Position numbers and translations under genes: made by a program | Notes under the pieces: generated by a model | Databases searched by the model: none | What the model was told of the DNA's origin: nothing | Seen by the model: the letters and a program-made list of their open reading frames with translations, nothing else | Assembly (NCBI GenBank): GCA_022447225.1 | Contig: JAKVAZ010000008.1 | Location: 260,643-324,642, forward strand | Length of the DNA: 64,000 nt | From: Fuerstiella sp. | GTDB taxonomy: Bacteria; Planctomycetota; Planctomycetia; Planctomycetales; Planctomycetaceae | Direction of reading: 5' to 3' | Shown here: in pieces, positions 26,474-36,825 of the stretch | Layout of the letters: each line of letters begins with the position of its first letter | How positions within the stretch are numbered: position 1 is the stretch's first letter

Positions 26474-27916
26474 TTAACTCAGAACATCCGACACAACTTC
26501 GCCGTGGACATCTGTCAGCCGATAATCGCGCCCCTGAAAACGGAAGGTAAGTCGTTTATGATCGTAACCCAGTGTATGCAGGATCGTGGCATTAAGATCG
26601 TGAATGTGTACCGGATCGCGGACGATGTTGTATCCGTAGTCGTCAGTCTCGCCGTGCACCATACCAGGCCTGATGCCTCCCCCGGCCAGCCAGATCGAAA
26701 AACAACGGCCGTGATGGTCGCGACCGTAATCGACCTTGAGCCCGCCCTGTCCGTAAACTGAACGACCGAATTCTCCTGCCCAAACAACAAGTGTGTCTTC
26801 AAGCATTCCACGCTGTTTCAGATCCGTGATGAGCGCCGCCTGAGGCTGATCAATATCCTGGGCCTGTTTTGGAATGTTGGTCGGGATACCTCCATGCTGA
26901 TCCCATCCGCGGTGATAGAGCTGTACACAGCGAACTCCACGTTCCAGCATTCGCCGGGCCATCAAACAGTTGGCAGCAAATGTTCCCGGCTTCTGCGCAT
27001 CGTCGCCGTAACGTTTGAATGTTTCAGCCGACTCTGTGGACAGGTTTGTCAGGTCCGGAACTGACGCCTGCATGCGAAACGCCATTTCGTACTGTGCCAT
27101 CCGCGTGACAATTTCGGGATCTCCCGACTGATTGAGCTGCTGTTCGTTGAGTTTCCCCAGACCATCGAGCATCGTTCGGCGGAGGTCCCGATCGATCCCG
27201 GGGGGATCGGAAAGATACAGGACCGCATCCCCACGACTTCGCAGCTTGATTCCCTGATGACTGGACGGCAGAAATCCACTGCCCCACAATCGTTCCAGCA
27301 GTCCTTGATTAGCGTCCCTGCCCGAACCGTGTGAAATCATCACGGCAAAAGCCGGCAAGTCTTCCGCATCGCTCCCCAGCCCGTAGCTCAGCCAGGCACC
27401 TAACGAGGGTCGACCCGGCTGCTGCGAACCCGTTTGTATAAATGTGATAGCCGGATCGTGATTGATCGCCTCGGTGTGAACCGAACGAATCAGGCAGATT
27501 TCGTCCATAACTTTCGCGGTATGCGGCAGGAGTTCACTAATCCACGTTCCTGCCTGTCCGGCTCTCCGAAAGTTAAATTTTGGAGCGATTACCGGGAAGC
27601 TTTTCTGACCCGACGTCATCCCTGTCAATCGCTGTCCCTGGCGGATAGTGTCGGGAAGCTCACTGCCGTGTCGTCTTCCAAGGCCAGGCTTATAATCGAA
27701 CAATTCCAGATGAGACGGACCGCCCGACTGGAACAGATAAACAATGCGACGGGCACGAGGAGCAAAATGCGTCAACTGATCAACCGCAGCGTTCTGAGCA
27801 ACGCCGTCACGTGCCATCAATCCTGCCAGAGCCGCCACACCAATTGCAGACGAGGAACGCTGCAGCAATCCCCGACGATTGAGCAAGTGCCGGTATTCGA
27901 TCCAGGGATTTTTCAT
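26474..27916 (-). CDS. DUF1501 family protein with twin-arginine signal
   Basis: 480 residues. The start is moved to the ATG at 27916, which has AAGGA seven bases upstream. N-terminus [21 protein letters not shown] is a Tat-type signal, so periplasmic export is expected. The body has the DUF1501 hallmarks: [59 protein letters not shown] and [17 protein letters not shown]. The fold is alkaline-phosphatase/sulfatase-like. It lies 78 bases after the PSD1-type gene on the same strand; this pair is a planctomycete hallmark, with its substrate unknown (proposed complex-carbohydrate use). Confidence 0.93.
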   Translation of the reverse strand: MKNPWIEYRHLLNRRGLLQRSSSAIGVAALAGLMARDGVAQNAAVDQLTHFAPRARRIVYLFQSGGPSHLELFDYKPGLGRRHGSELPDTIRQGQRLTGMTSGQKSFPVIAPKFNFRRAGQAGTWISELLPHTAKVMDEICLIRSVHTEAINHDPAITFIQTGSQQPGRPSLGAWLSYGLGSDAEDLPAFAVMISHGSGRDANQGLLERLWGSGFLPSSHQGIKLRSRGDAVLYLSDPPGIDRDLRRTMLDGLGKLNEQQLNQSGDPEIVTRMAQYEMAFRMQASVPDLTNLSTESAETFKRYGDDAQKPGTFAANCLMARRMLERGVRCVQLYHRGWDQHGGIPTNIPKQAQDIDQPQAALITDLKQRGMLEDTLVVWAGEFGRSVYGQGGLKVDYGRDHHGRCFSIWLAGGGIRPGMVHGETDDYGYNIVRDPVHIHDLNATILHTLGYDHKRLTFRFQGRDYRLTDVHGEVVSDVLS

Positions 27917-27994
27917 TGATGTTCCTTCAACATACTGGACTGATCCTGGCAGGTCCGTGGACACGGGCACACTTCGATTCAGAAGTCAACGATT

Positions 27995-30559
27995 TCATGT
28001 TTTTGAGATCGTCTCATCCAGATTCAGTATCAGACTGGTGACGATGGTCCATGCAGCCAATTCTCCGGGACCAATCCTGTCCGTATGCGGCGAGTGTCCG
28101 ATTGTCAGCAATTTTTCCGCCGCGGCTGGATCGTTGCTGAATCGTTGCCTCGCCTTCCGCAGGACAGACTTCAGGATGACAATTTCATTCGACTGCGGTA
28201 ATCGGCACAGTGCGATCTCAAACGCTGATTGAAAATGTTCTTCATCGGAGCCGGTCTTTAACAGTACGCGTTCAGCAAAAATCCGGGCGGCTTCGACATA
28301 AGTCGGATCGTTGAGCAGTACCAACGCCTGCAAGGGTGTATTCGTTCGCGCTCGACGGATGACACACGTTTCGCGATCAGGTGCGTCAAAAGCCGACATG
28401 GCTGGTGGCGGACAGGTGCGCTTCCAGAAGGTGTACATGCTGCGACGATACAAACCGTCTCCCGTGTCGGGTGCGTACTTCTCACGGCGTTCGACCGACA
28501 CATCTTCCCACAGGCCGGCAGGTTGGTAGGGCTTGACACTGGGGCCGCCGATACGTTCAACCAGCAGTCCGCTGATCGCCAGGGCGTTGTCACGGACTGT
28601 TTCAGCGGCAAGCCGGTATCGAGGTCCGCGAGCCAGCAGACGATTTCCGGGATCACGTTCGAGCTTTTCAGGGGTAACATCCGATGTCTGACGGTAGGTG
28701 GCGGACAGGACCATCAGTTTCAGCATCTCACGTGTGTTCCAGTTTCGCCGAATCAACTCCGTGGCCAGCCAGTCGAGCAGTTCCGGATGACTGGGAGGTG
28801 TCCCCTGGACACCAAAGTCTTCCAGGGTCTCGACGAGTCCGGTGCCGAACAGAAGTTTCCACCAGCGATTCACCGCGACACGCGCCGTCAGCGGATGTTG
28901 CGGATCAGTAAACCAACGGGCCATTTCAAGACGGTTCGCTGCCGCGTGAGACGGACCGGACAGAATTTCGGGAACACCGGCCTGCACTTCTTCGCCAGGC
29001 TGATCGTATTCCCCCCGCCTGAGTACGTGCGTACGCCGTCGCGGAGACATCTCGCCCATCACCATCGTCACGGGTATTGAGTCATCCAGTTTTTTCAGAA
29101 GTTCCAGGATCCTGGTCCGTTCCGTCTGCCACTCTTTGGAGATCGCGTCGATGTGATTCAGATACCACATCTGAAGACGTTGATTCTGATCATCCGACCG
29201 GCTGGTGCGGGCTGTTAACAAAATCTCACTGATTTCTTCGGACGAGTCATCGGCCGCGTCCACTGCGGATGCATCACCTGCATCGGCCGAAATGACTTTG
29301 ATTTGCCCGGGAGTCAGTGACGCCTCCCACTCCTCCAGTGCATTATCGATCTGAGCTGACCTGTTTTTTAGGAGTACGGAAAGTTCATCCCGACGAGACT
29401 CCAGTCGGTCCTGTTGTGCCTGCTGAGCGAGCGAAGGAAGTTTCAGTAATGGTTCGGCCATTTTTCCCTTACTGTAGCCGACCACTTTGTCCGGGATGTT
29501 GTTGAAGAAGGCCGCGAACTGATAATACTCCCGTTGTGACAACGGATCGTACTTGTGGTCATGGCAGCGAGCACACTGCAGGGAGAGCCCCATGAAGACC
29601 GTTGATGTAGTGTGCACCCGGTCAGCAACATATTCAACGCGATATTCTTCTTCGATGATTCCTCCTTCTGTCGTGAGGACATGATTACGATTGAATCCCG
29701 TGGCCACTTTCTGACTGATCGTTGCGTCCGGAAGCAGATCGCCGGCCAGCTGTTCGGTCAGAAAACGGTCATAGGACAGATTGCGGGCGAACGCGCTGAT
29801 GACCCAGTCTCGCCATGGCCACAGCGTACGCAACTCGTCGTTATTATATCCATTGGTGTCTGCGTATCGTGCCGCATCGAGCCAGTGCATCGCCAGACGT
29901 TCAGCATGACGCGGAGATTCCAGCAAACGATCAACGACATCTTCATAGGCGTCCGGTGACGTATTCGACAGAAACGCCTGACGATCTGCGGGAGTTGGCG
30001 GCAATCCGGTCAAATCAAGTGTCACCCGGCGCAGCCAGGTTTCACGGCCGGCCTCGACCGCAGGTGCAAGCCCGCCGGCTTCCAGCTGTCGCAATACAAA
30101 TGCATCAATCTCATTTCGTACCCAGTCCGTCTGACTGATACGTGGTCCTGGTAGACGCCGCGGTGCGACAAATGCCCAGTGAACCGCGTACGGTGCTCCC
30201 TCTGCAATCCAGTGTTTCAGAATTTCCCGCTGAGTGCCGGACAAACGCTTCTGAAAAGATGCCGGTGGCATCTGCTGATCGTCATGTGCTTCGATTCGCA
30301 CAACCAGTTCGCTCAATTTCACATTGCCTGGCACGATTGGACGCACACCATTTTCTGTTTTGGCAAGTGCCCCTTCACGCAGATCCAGTCGCAGTCCGGC
30401 TTGCCTGGCATCCTGATCCGGACCATGACAGTTCCAGCAGTAATTCGACAGGATCGGACGCACATCGCGATTAAAATCAATCTTCGCGGGTACTGAAGCC
30501 ACTGCAAAGACGGAGGCATGGCAGACGGCCAACAACGTAAGGAACAGATACTGCAACAT
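27995..30559 (-). CDS. Cytochrome c-domain PSD1/DUF1549/DUF1553 protein
   Basis: 854 residues: signal peptide (LFLTLLAVCHASVFAVASVPA), then a planctomycete-type cytochrome c domain with the haem-binding CWNCH at 41-45, DUF1549 (from about 145, VRNEIDAFVLRQLEAGG...AMHWLDAARYADTNGYNND) and DUF1553 near the C-terminus (PQHPLTARVAVNRWWKLLFGTGLVETLEDFGVQG...RRSMYTFWKRTCPPPAM). A second CxxCH (CARCH) lies mid-protein in LSLQCARCHDHKYDP. Periplasmic or envelope location and electron transfer to an unknown substrate are likely. It is first gene of a two-gene unit with DUF1501. Confidence 0.95.
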   Translation of the reverse strand: MLQYLFLTLLAVCHASVFAVASVPAKIDFNRDVRPILSNYCWNCHGPDQDARQAGLRLDLREGALAKTENGVRPIVPGNVKLSELVVRIEAHDDQQMPPASFQKRLSGTQREILKHWIAEGAPYAVHWAFVAPRRLPGPRISQTDWVRNEIDAFVLRQLEAGGLAPAVEAGRETWLRRVTLDLTGLPPTPADRQAFLSNTSPDAYEDVVDRLLESPRHAERLAMHWLDAARYADTNGYNNDELRTLWPWRDWVISAFARNLSYDRFLTEQLAGDLLPDATISQKVATGFNRNHVLTTEGGIIEEEYRVEYVADRVHTTSTVFMGLSLQCARCHDHKYDPLSQREYYQFAAFFNNIPDKVVGYSKGKMAEPLLKLPSLAQQAQQDRLESRRDELSVLLKNRSAQIDNALEEWEASLTPGQIKVISADAGDASAVDAADDSSEEISEILLTARTSRSDDQNQRLQMWYLNHIDAISKEWQTERTRILELLKKLDDSIPVTMVMGEMSPRRRTHVLRRGEYDQPGEEVQAGVPEILSGPSHAAANRLEMARWFTDPQHPLTARVAVNRWWKLLFGTGLVETLEDFGVQGTPPSHPELLDWLATELIRRNWNTREMLKLMVLSATYRQTSDVTPEKLERDPGNRLLARGPRYRLAAETVRDNALAISGLLVERIGGPSVKPYQPAGLWEDVSVERREKYAPDTGDGLYRRSMYTFWKRTCPPPAMSAFDAPDRETCVIRRARTNTPLQALVLLNDPTYVEAARIFAERVLLKTGSDEEHFQSAFEIALCRLPQSNEIVILKSVLRKARQRFSNDPAAAEKLLTIGHSPHTDRIGPGELAAWTIVTSLILNLDETISKT

Positions 30560-31155
30560 AAGACATGATTCCTGTGATCAGCCGTTTGCTGTGGTCGGCA
30601 GCAGCACATGTACCAGAAGGCACGACCAGTACACCGACTCCCGTTATCAAGTCAAAGCTCCCGCATACTGATGCCGGACTGTCGAGACAAGTTCCTGCCC
30701 GCCCGTTCGAATAATCCGGGAGCCGGAATCCTGATCGTAGCGAGGAATTCCGTACCAACGGAAGGAGGCAGACGATTTTTTGAACACAAAGCAACTGTTG
30801 GCCGGTCTCTGCATCTGTCGGCTTCGCAGAAACTACGAACACAGAAGGAACATAAACAGATCACAAATCACGGCAGCAGAACCGGACCTTCTGTGGATGG
30901 TGACAAATCAGCAGCAAAGCTTGTTTTTTTGAGAGTCGAGTTAGATCCACTGGTCCGCAGTAACGGAATCGCCGAAATCCGACAGGAAGGACCAGGTGCA
31001 GGTGGTTCTGCACACAAACGTTCATTAACCCTGTTATCGCTAAAACCAGCACGACTCTGAAGTCCCGCTGTCGGATTGATTCAGGTTGTTTTACGTGGCA
31101 TAATGGATCCTCAGAAGTGGTTCCGTGATATCACATCGAGTTCGGAAAAAAAACC
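30560..31155. other. 596-bp divergent intergenic region
   Basis: Lies between the minus-strand PSD1 unit and the plus-strand DUF1501-TolB unit. A 150-codon plus ORF at 30608-31060 has no family signature or ribosome site, and other ORFs overlap it on the opposite strand; none is called. Promoters for both units should lie here. Confidence 0.4.
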
Positions 31156-32592
31156 GTGATCAATCTTGGAAGCTTCCGTGCCGGATCGTGTCAGGGAATC
31201 AGTCGCCGTCCGTTCCTGAAAATCGGCACCTCACTCCCGATTGCATACGGACTTTCAAACGCTGAACAGCTGGCCAGTGCAGCAGAATCAGCCAAAGCCA
31301 AATCCGTATTACTGATCTGGCTGTGGGGAGCTCCCAGCCATCTGGACCTGTGCGATCCCAAGCCGAATGCACCGGTTGAGTATCGAGGCCCGTTTGCCAC
31401 GATTCAAACACGCATACCAGGCGTCCACTTTACGGAACTTCTGCCAAGACTGGCTGAACGCAGCGACCGATTTTCGCTCGTTCGATCGAATATCAATTTC
31501 AATGGAGACCATTTCGGCGGCGGCCGACTTTCACTTTCCGGTGCAACGGAAGACGGCCTGAAAGAGGTCCCTCCAAATTTTGGTTCCATTCTTGCCCGGC
31601 ACCGAAAGTCTGCCGGACTGCCTGGATTTGTCTCGCTTGCTCGTGGTTTACTGGGCAGTACAGACGGCTCACTGCTTGAGGGTTACGGAGGCGGCCCCTG
31701 GGGAATTGGCTACGACCCGTTCATGGTCAGTTGTTCAGCAACCGGAAAGGTGGCGATTCCTCAGCTGAATCTGCTGGAGGGTCTGACACCCACGCGTCTG
31801 TCGGAACGACGAACGCTCCTTCGGGAACTTGACCACGTCAAACGATTCGTTGACTCAGGCACAACTGACGGTAGTGGCCTGCGGCAGAAAGATGTCGCGC
31901 AGGACCGACTTCGCGATCTCGATCGTCTGCGGCAGATTCACCTTTCATCAACCGCCGACGTGGAAAAATGGGACATCTCCTCTCGACGGGCTTACGAACT
32001 TCTGACATCGGGGGCCGCGTCAAATGCCTTCGACCTTTCACGTGAATCAGCGGCAGTTCGCGCCGATTACGGACAAACCGAATTCGGTCAAAGTTGTCTG
32101 CTCGGTCGGCGTCTTGTGGAAGCCGGCATTCCTTATGTCCAGGTCAACTGGAGTCAGACACTGGAAGTTCACTATCCGAACAGCGACAACGGCTGGGATA
32201 CCCATGCCGATAATTTTGAACTGTTGTCAGACTGGCACGGTCCGCTGCTGGATCGTGTCCTGCCAACTCTGCTGGATGATCTGGAACAACGTGGTCTGCT
32301 GGAAACCACGCTTGTTGTCTGTCTGGGTGAGTTTGGCCGAACGCCTCGGATCAACAATATTGGATCTCGAGACCACTGGCCGCAATGTTATTTTTCCATC
32401 TGGGCAGGAGCCGGAATCAAACCAGGACGGGTCATCGGTGAAAGTGATGCACTGGGTCAGTTTCCCTTAACAGATCCCGTTCCACCGGCCATGGTGGGTA
32501 CGACGATCCTTGATCTTGCCGGTGTGAGTACGGAAGCACGAGCGGAATTAAAAGTTCTGGAAGGGGGACGCCTGATCGATGGACTCCTGTGA
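31156..32592 (+). CDS. DUF1501 family protein, second copy
   Basis: 478 residues from a GTG. The N-terminus contains SRRPFLKIGTSLPIAYGLS, a twin-arginine-like signal. DUF1501 blocks are LLIWLWGAPSHLDLCDPKPN, VRSNINFNGDHFGGGRLS, VQVNWSQ...GWDTHADNF, VVCLGEFGRTPRINN and GRDHWPQ (present as SRDHWPQCYFSIWAG). It is not paired with a PSD1 gene. Instead its last codons overlap a TolB-like gene by 14 bases, so translation of the two is probably coupled. Confidence 0.92.
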   Translation: MINLGSFRAGSCQGISRRPFLKIGTSLPIAYGLSNAEQLASAAESAKAKSVLLIWLWGAPSHLDLCDPKPNAPVEYRGPFATIQTRIPGVHFTELLPRLAERSDRFSLVRSNINFNGDHFGGGRLSLSGATEDGLKEVPPNFGSILARHRKSAGLPGFVSLARGLLGSTDGSLLEGYGGGPWGIGYDPFMVSCSATGKVAIPQLNLLEGLTPTRLSERRTLLRELDHVKRFVDSGTTDGSGLRQKDVAQDRLRDLDRLRQIHLSSTADVEKWDISSRRAYELLTSGAASNAFDLSRESAAVRADYGQTEFGQSCLLGRRLVEAGIPYVQVNWSQTLEVHYPNSDNGWDTHADNFELLSDWHGPLLDRVLPTLLDDLEQRGLLETTLVVCLGEFGRTPRINNIGSRDHWPQCYFSIWAGAGIKPGRVIGESDALGQFPLTDPVPPAMVGTTILDLAGVSTEARAELKVLEGGRLIDGLL

Positions 32593-33391
32593 GCGACTGA
32601 CAAATGATGGGACGATGAAACTTGCTCCGGCCTTTGTTGCGGACGGTAGTGCGATCGTCTTTTCCGGACACGATGTCCCCCGTCAGGTATCGCTCATGCA
32701 ATTGAAGCTTTCCGACGGCTCGCAGAAACGACTGTTTCCATCCATCAACGCGCACCAGCTGGATGCAGCGTTTTCCAACGACGGACGATTTCAGTGCTTT
32801 GCGATGTCGACGGGCAGTCCTCAGACCGTCCTGGTGATCAAAGATACACGTGAACAGCAGGAATTTCAGTTTCGGCCGATTGGTGCTCGAAGTACGGCAC
32901 GCAGTCCGAAGTTCACCCCGAATCAGGAACGGATTATCTTTACGCTGTCGTCAGATGGTGGCCGGCAGATTGCGTCTGTGAACAATCAGGGGCAGGACCT
33001 TAAAAAACTGACGCAGTCAAACAGTATCAATCGCGAGCCTTCGATATCGCCGGACGGGCGGAACATCGCTTTCAGTTCAAGTCGAAAGGGAAGCTTCGAT
33101 ATCTACGTAATGAATACCGACGGTGGTGATGTCCACCGATTGACGGATGGCCGCTTCCGTGACCTGAGACCTGCCTGGTCACCTGACGGAAAACGCATTG
33201 CGTTTACGAGTGCCCGGGACGGCAACCTGGAAATCTACATCATGCAGGCCGACGGCTCGAATCAGGTACGAGTCACGAACCATCCTGAACGCGATGACTA
33301 CCCCACATGGCACCCTGACGGCCGGAGACTGCTCAGCGTCTCAGAACGCAACGGCCAGTTCGATCTCTTTCTGAGAGACGTTTCTGTCTGA
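32579..33391 (+). CDS. TolB-like PD40 beta-propeller protein
   Basis: 270 residues made of repeated PD40/WD40-like blades: REPSISPDGRNIAFSSSRKG, RPAWSPDGKRIAFTSARDG, YPTWHPDGRRLLSVSERNG, with weaker copies earlier (APAFVADGSAIVFSG, SPKFTPNQERIIFTLSS). It has no signal peptide, unlike periplasmic TolB, so it may be cytoplasmic or be exported with its DUF1501 partner (inference). The ATG at 32579 lies inside the end of the DUF1501 gene. Blade number appears to be about six. Confidence 0.85.
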   Translation: MDSCERLTNDGTMKLAPAFVADGSAIVFSGHDVPRQVSLMQLKLSDGSQKRLFPSINAHQLDAAFSNDGRFQCFAMSTGSPQTVLVIKDTREQQEFQFRPIGARSTARSPKFTPNQERIIFTLSSDGGRQIASVNNQGQDLKKLTQSNSINREPSISPDGRNIAFSSSRKGSFDIYVMNTDGGDVHRLTDGRFRDLRPAWSPDGKRIAFTSARDGNLEIYIMQADGSNQVRVTNHPERDDYPTWHPDGRRLLSVSERNGQFDLFLRDVSV

Positions 33392-33556
33392 CGCTCAGCC
33401 ACAACTGTCTGCAGATGTTCAAGCTGACGGCCGCCGACGAGTCGCTGAATGACAGACAAGTCCACTCACACCAAGGTCCACAAAAACACGCACGCCGGCA
33501 CTCCTAATCCTGGAAGTTCGGACCGGCACCACAGCCCCCAACACCATCGAACCAGG

Positions 33557-33784
33557 TCATTCATCGGACGAGGCATTACTCTTAGCAACTTTGACCATCT
33601 CACGGGTGATCGCAAAAATCAATATCGTGGTTCCGAAGAGAGTCGCGACCGTCCCCCACACTTCGGGCATTGACGCGATGCCCCAGGGATCGCCCCAAAT
33701 CCACAACAACACCATCAGGGTCGACACCAGAACCATGACGATACTGGCAACCGCACTGAGCTTATACGCATTCTGAGCATTCAA
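33557..33784 (-). CDS. Small two-helix membrane protein
   Basis: 75 residues; hydrophobic helices at about 9-29 and 42-60 separated by GDPWGIASMPEVWG, with a basic then acidic tail. The start is TTG at 33784, preceded by a good AGGGGTGA ribosome site, which is why I accept the gene despite its size. No family recognised; a small inner-membrane accessory protein is plausible. Confidence 0.6.
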   Translation of the reverse strand: MNAQNAYKLSAVASIVMVLVSTLMVLLWIWGDPWGIASMPEVWGTVATLFGTTILIFAITREMVKVAKSNASSDE

Positions 33785-34113
33785 TAGGTCACCCCTGAAA
33801 AAAAGTTAGGTGTGATCCGGCACGAAATCTAGTTTCAGTTTAAACGTTTCCATGTCGTTCCGCAAAATAACTGCGGCGACTTCATGCAATCACTCGATTC
33901 AGTTGCCCGGCGATACACTTGAATCTTTATCGACGGAATGCGAAAAATCGGACCGACTGTTTGAGCGACTGTCGTGACCTGACCAAAATCCGGGGCTTTG
34001 CCGGCCTCGGTACAATACCTCGCGACGTGCTTCCACCCGGTGTGACCCGGAAGGAGAGGATTCCCAGGATGACTCAGATAAGACGCAGGACACGTCCTCT
34101 ACAGGAGTAGCTG
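33785..34113. other. 329-bp divergent intergenic region
   Basis: Separates the small membrane protein gene (minus) from the enolase-superfamily gene (plus). No RNA gene or clear hairpin terminator is seen. AGGAG near 34104-34108 is the ribosome site of the downstream gene. Confidence 0.4.
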
Positions 34114-35280
34114 ATGAAAATCACCGATGTGAATGCTTATGTCGTCGTGCCTCACTACGGGTCGCTGACTAACGACACCAGTGACTGGCAGTGGACATTC
34201 GTGACTATCGATACCGATGAAGGAATACAGGGGTGGGGTGAGGCATCCAGCGTTCCGCGAAATGCATCTCTGCTCACCGGAGCCGGCATTCGTGCGGTGC
34301 GCGAGGCCCTGGTAGGAGAAAACCCCGCTGACATTGAGCGACTTTGGCACAAACTCTATCGACGCTACACCTACATGGGATCACGCGGATTCCCAAGCAC
34401 AATCGTCAGCGGCATCGACATTGCACTCTGGGATCTGAAAGGTAAGGCACTCAACACACCGATCTATGATCTTCTTGGTGGCACGTTCCGTGACAGCGTT
34501 CGTGTGTATGCCAACGCCTGGTTTGGTGGATGCACGTCTGCCGAGCAGTTTGGGGCCGCGGCCAAAGCCACAGTCGATGCAGGTCATGACGCTCTCAAGC
34601 TGGATCCGTTTCTGGAAATGAGTCCGTTCCATACGGCCTATGTGGATGGGCAAATTTCGCCCGCCGGTGAGGAACAGGGATGTGAGATTGTCGCGGCAAT
34701 CCGCAGTGCCGTTGGCGCTCAGGTTGAAATTTTGATCGATGCGCACGGTCACTTTAATGTTCCCACCGCCGTGCGACTTGCCAACCGTCTGCACGATGAG
34801 TCACAGATCGGCTGGTTTGAAGAACCGGTCCCTCCGGAAAGTTATGGAGCGCTTCACCAGGTGCGTGAACAGGTCACAGCTCCCATCTGCGTCGGCGAGC
34901 GTCTGTTTACCCGCTTTGATTTTGTACCGGTCTTTGAGCAGCGTCTGGCTGATTTCATTATGCCGGACGTCGTCTGGACGGGTGGAATTTCGGAGTTGAA
35001 AAAAATTGCCGGCATGGCTGAAGCCCACTACATTCCGATCAGTCCACATAATGCCCAGGGACCCGGTCAAATTCTGGCCGGAGCTCATGTGTCGATGACC
35101 GTACCCAACTTCTACCGGCTGGAGCACGCCGTCAGCTGCAAGAAGTCTTACGACAGTTTTCTGCAGAATCCGCTGCAATGGGACGGGAATGTCATTCAAC
35201 TGTCGGATCGTCCGGGATTGGGAGTGGACCTGGACATGTCGCAGGTCCGCGCAAAACTTCACCCGGACTGGACCGACTGA
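34114..35280 (+). CDS. Enolase-superfamily sugar-acid dehydratase (galactonate dehydratase-like)
   Basis: 388 residues of the mandelate racemase / muconate lactonizing group. The capping domain is at residues 1-120. The barrel has DAHGHFN (first metal Asp, and the His typical of the galactonate/mannonate dehydratase branch), WFEEPVPPE (second ligand) and CVGERLFTRFDF (third, Glu). ISPHNAQGPG supplies the late catalytic His. These enzymes abstract the proton alpha to a carboxylate of an aldonic acid and eliminate water. The exact substrate cannot be read. The start is ATG at 34114 with AGGAG five to nine bases upstream. It has no sugar-acid partner gene beside it. Confidence 0.9.
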   Translation: MKITDVNAYVVVPHYGSLTNDTSDWQWTFVTIDTDEGIQGWGEASSVPRNASLLTGAGIRAVREALVGENPADIERLWHKLYRRYTYMGSRGFPSTIVSGIDIALWDLKGKALNTPIYDLLGGTFRDSVRVYANAWFGGCTSAEQFGAAAKATVDAGHDALKLDPFLEMSPFHTAYVDGQISPAGEEQGCEIVAAIRSAVGAQVEILIDAHGHFNVPTAVRLANRLHDESQIGWFEEPVPPESYGALHQVREQVTAPICVGERLFTRFDFVPVFEQRLADFIMPDVVWTGGISELKKIAGMAEAHYIPISPHNAQGPGQILAGAHVSMTVPNFYRLEHAVSCKKSYDSFLQNPLQWDGNVIQLSDRPGLGVDLDMSQVRAKLHPDWTD

Positions 35281-35422
35281 ACTGCTTCGCTGGTCGCCTG
35301 ACGGCAGCCGGTCATTTCGGTGTGCACAGACTGACATGACAGGAATTGTCAGAGGCAGCACGCAGATCAGACTCATCATTTCGCACGCAGATGAAGCTCA
35401 TTCTCCGGTAGACCGGTAAAGG

Positions 35423-35456
35423 GGGCGAGCCACCGTGCGGGAATGGTGACTCGCCC
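35423..35456. terminator. GC-rich hairpin between convergent genes
   Basis: GGGCGAG-C-CACC pairs with GGTG-A-CTCGCCC around a ~10-base loop (one mismatch). There is no T tract on either strand. It lies between the ends of the enolase-superfamily gene and the HExxH protein gene, so a bidirectional termination or transcript-end role is likely but not proven. Confidence 0.5.
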
Positions 35457-35562
35457 TGGTGGAAACGCCGACAGATCCACGGAAGACAGCATCGACTTAG
35501 GAGGAGGAAGTCAAGCTGACAGGAACGCGGGTCAATAATGACTCGTGTCCTCCGCGCCGGAA

Positions 35563-36825
35563 TCAGAACAATTCCATCTGCCCCGGGAATCCGGCCCATT
35601 GCGGGATGGAACCAGTTTCCTCGCTGCGTTTCCGGAAGAGCATTGCGCCAATATAATTATGCCGTTTCACGGACTGGTCATGATGATGTGTCGGCTGAAA
35701 CCGGGTTCCTTCAGTGAACGGAATAGAACTAGCGTTTTTCGCCGCCAAATCTTCGTCAGTGGCTGTGTGTTCTAATCCGTTCGACACCGTACTGTGTCGT
35801 TTGATGGATGATGAATGATGTTGCGGAGCCTGCACCTGGTAGCGACGATCCCGTTTGAACGCGGCCAGTTCGCGGGAAACATCCTGATCTGCCCTCCGCA
35901 CGGGATTTTCGCCTGGCCGTGGTGACGGACGACGGTCCGAACGATCAGCCTTACGACTGCCGTCCCGCAGATTCTGCCGACCAACAGCCCCTGACGGCCT
36001 GCGATCCCGATCACTGTATGGCTTTGCTGTATCACGGGATTCAGTAACCCCCATGGTGATTGCTTCCTCCGGCGAAGTTCCATACCGCGGCATACCAGCC
36101 ACAACCCAGCTGCGCCAGTCTTTCTCCAGGGCGTCTACCCCTCTGTGGTTGTAGTGTTTACGAATAGCGGCTTCCCAGCGTCCGCCACGTGCATCGTGCA
36201 GAAATTTCAGATACGTCTCCTGACCTTCCTGCTGCATAAGAAAATCTACCAAGCCGAATCCCTCCGCATACAGAATGAGCATGGGACGATGACCCGCCGG
36301 ATAGCGCTTCATACTCAACAATCTTCGCAGCGGAATAAATTCTCGACGACTTCTCACTACGTTTTGCAGCAGGTCCAGCTGCAACTGCTGCTCCGAACGA
36401 TGTTCGAACAGCGTGGAAGCGCCTTCGTCTGCCCACCGCGGCAGCGGACGACGAAAATAACTGGCAAAAACCGTGTGATTCACTTCGTGCGGAAGGACAG
36501 AATCCAGAATACGTTCCGGACTGCCCTGAACCATCATTTTCCAGTTGATGACCGCCGTACCCACAAACTGAAACGTGGTCTGACCCGCGGCGCCCAGGAC
36601 CCCTGAACGGACATTGATCGTACAGGGGTGTGACCAGTTCTTCAGAGTCCTGCCGGTCCAGAAAACAGCCAGACGTCGACGATACTCTTCGGCGGCCTCT
36701 GCGACCGATCTGGCTTCTTTAACGCTGGTTGCCGTCGCAATGAAGTTGCGGGTGCGATAACTGGCACCGGTACTAATGAACAGAGTGATCAGGATCAGTG
36801 TCACTCGGTATATCAGAGCATCCAT
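35563..36825 (-). CDS. Secreted HExxH metallopeptidase-like protein with a disordered tail
   Basis: 420 residues. An N-terminal hydrophobic stretch (VTLILITLFISTGASY) is a signal peptide or anchor. The zinc-binding HEVNH is at 113-117, and RWADEGAST 17-20 residues later supplies the third ligand (Glu134), a gluzincin arrangement of the DUF1570/peptidase MA type. Residues ~270-420 are rich in Arg, Ser and Asp and look disordered. The Asn in HEVNH is unusual but not at a ligand position. It probably acts in the periplasm or outside. The ATG at 36825 has no clear ribosome site. Confidence 0.82.
   Translation of the reverse strand: MDALIYRVTLILITLFISTGASYRTRNFIATATSVKEARSVAEAAEEYRRRLAVFWTGRTLKNWSHPCTINVRSGVLGAAGQTTFQFVGTAVINWKMMVQGSPERILDSVLPHEVNHTVFASYFRRPLPRWADEGASTLFEHRSEQQLQLDLLQNVVRSRREFIPLRRLLSMKRYPAGHRPMLILYAEGFGLVDFLMQQEGQETYLKFLHDARGGRWEAAIRKHYNHRGVDALEKDWRSWVVAGMPRYGTSPEEAITMGVTESRDTAKPYSDRDRRPSGAVGRQNLRDGSRKADRSDRRPSPRPGENPVRRADQDVSRELAAFKRDRRYQVQAPQHHSSSIKRHSTVSNGLEHTATDEDLAAKNASSIPFTEGTRFQPTHHHDQSVKRHNYIGAMLFRKRSEETGSIPQWAGFPGQMELF

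Noticed and set aside
30608-31060. 150-codon ORF in the divergent gap
   Set aside because: Overlapping ORFs on both strands and no family signature; likely chance.
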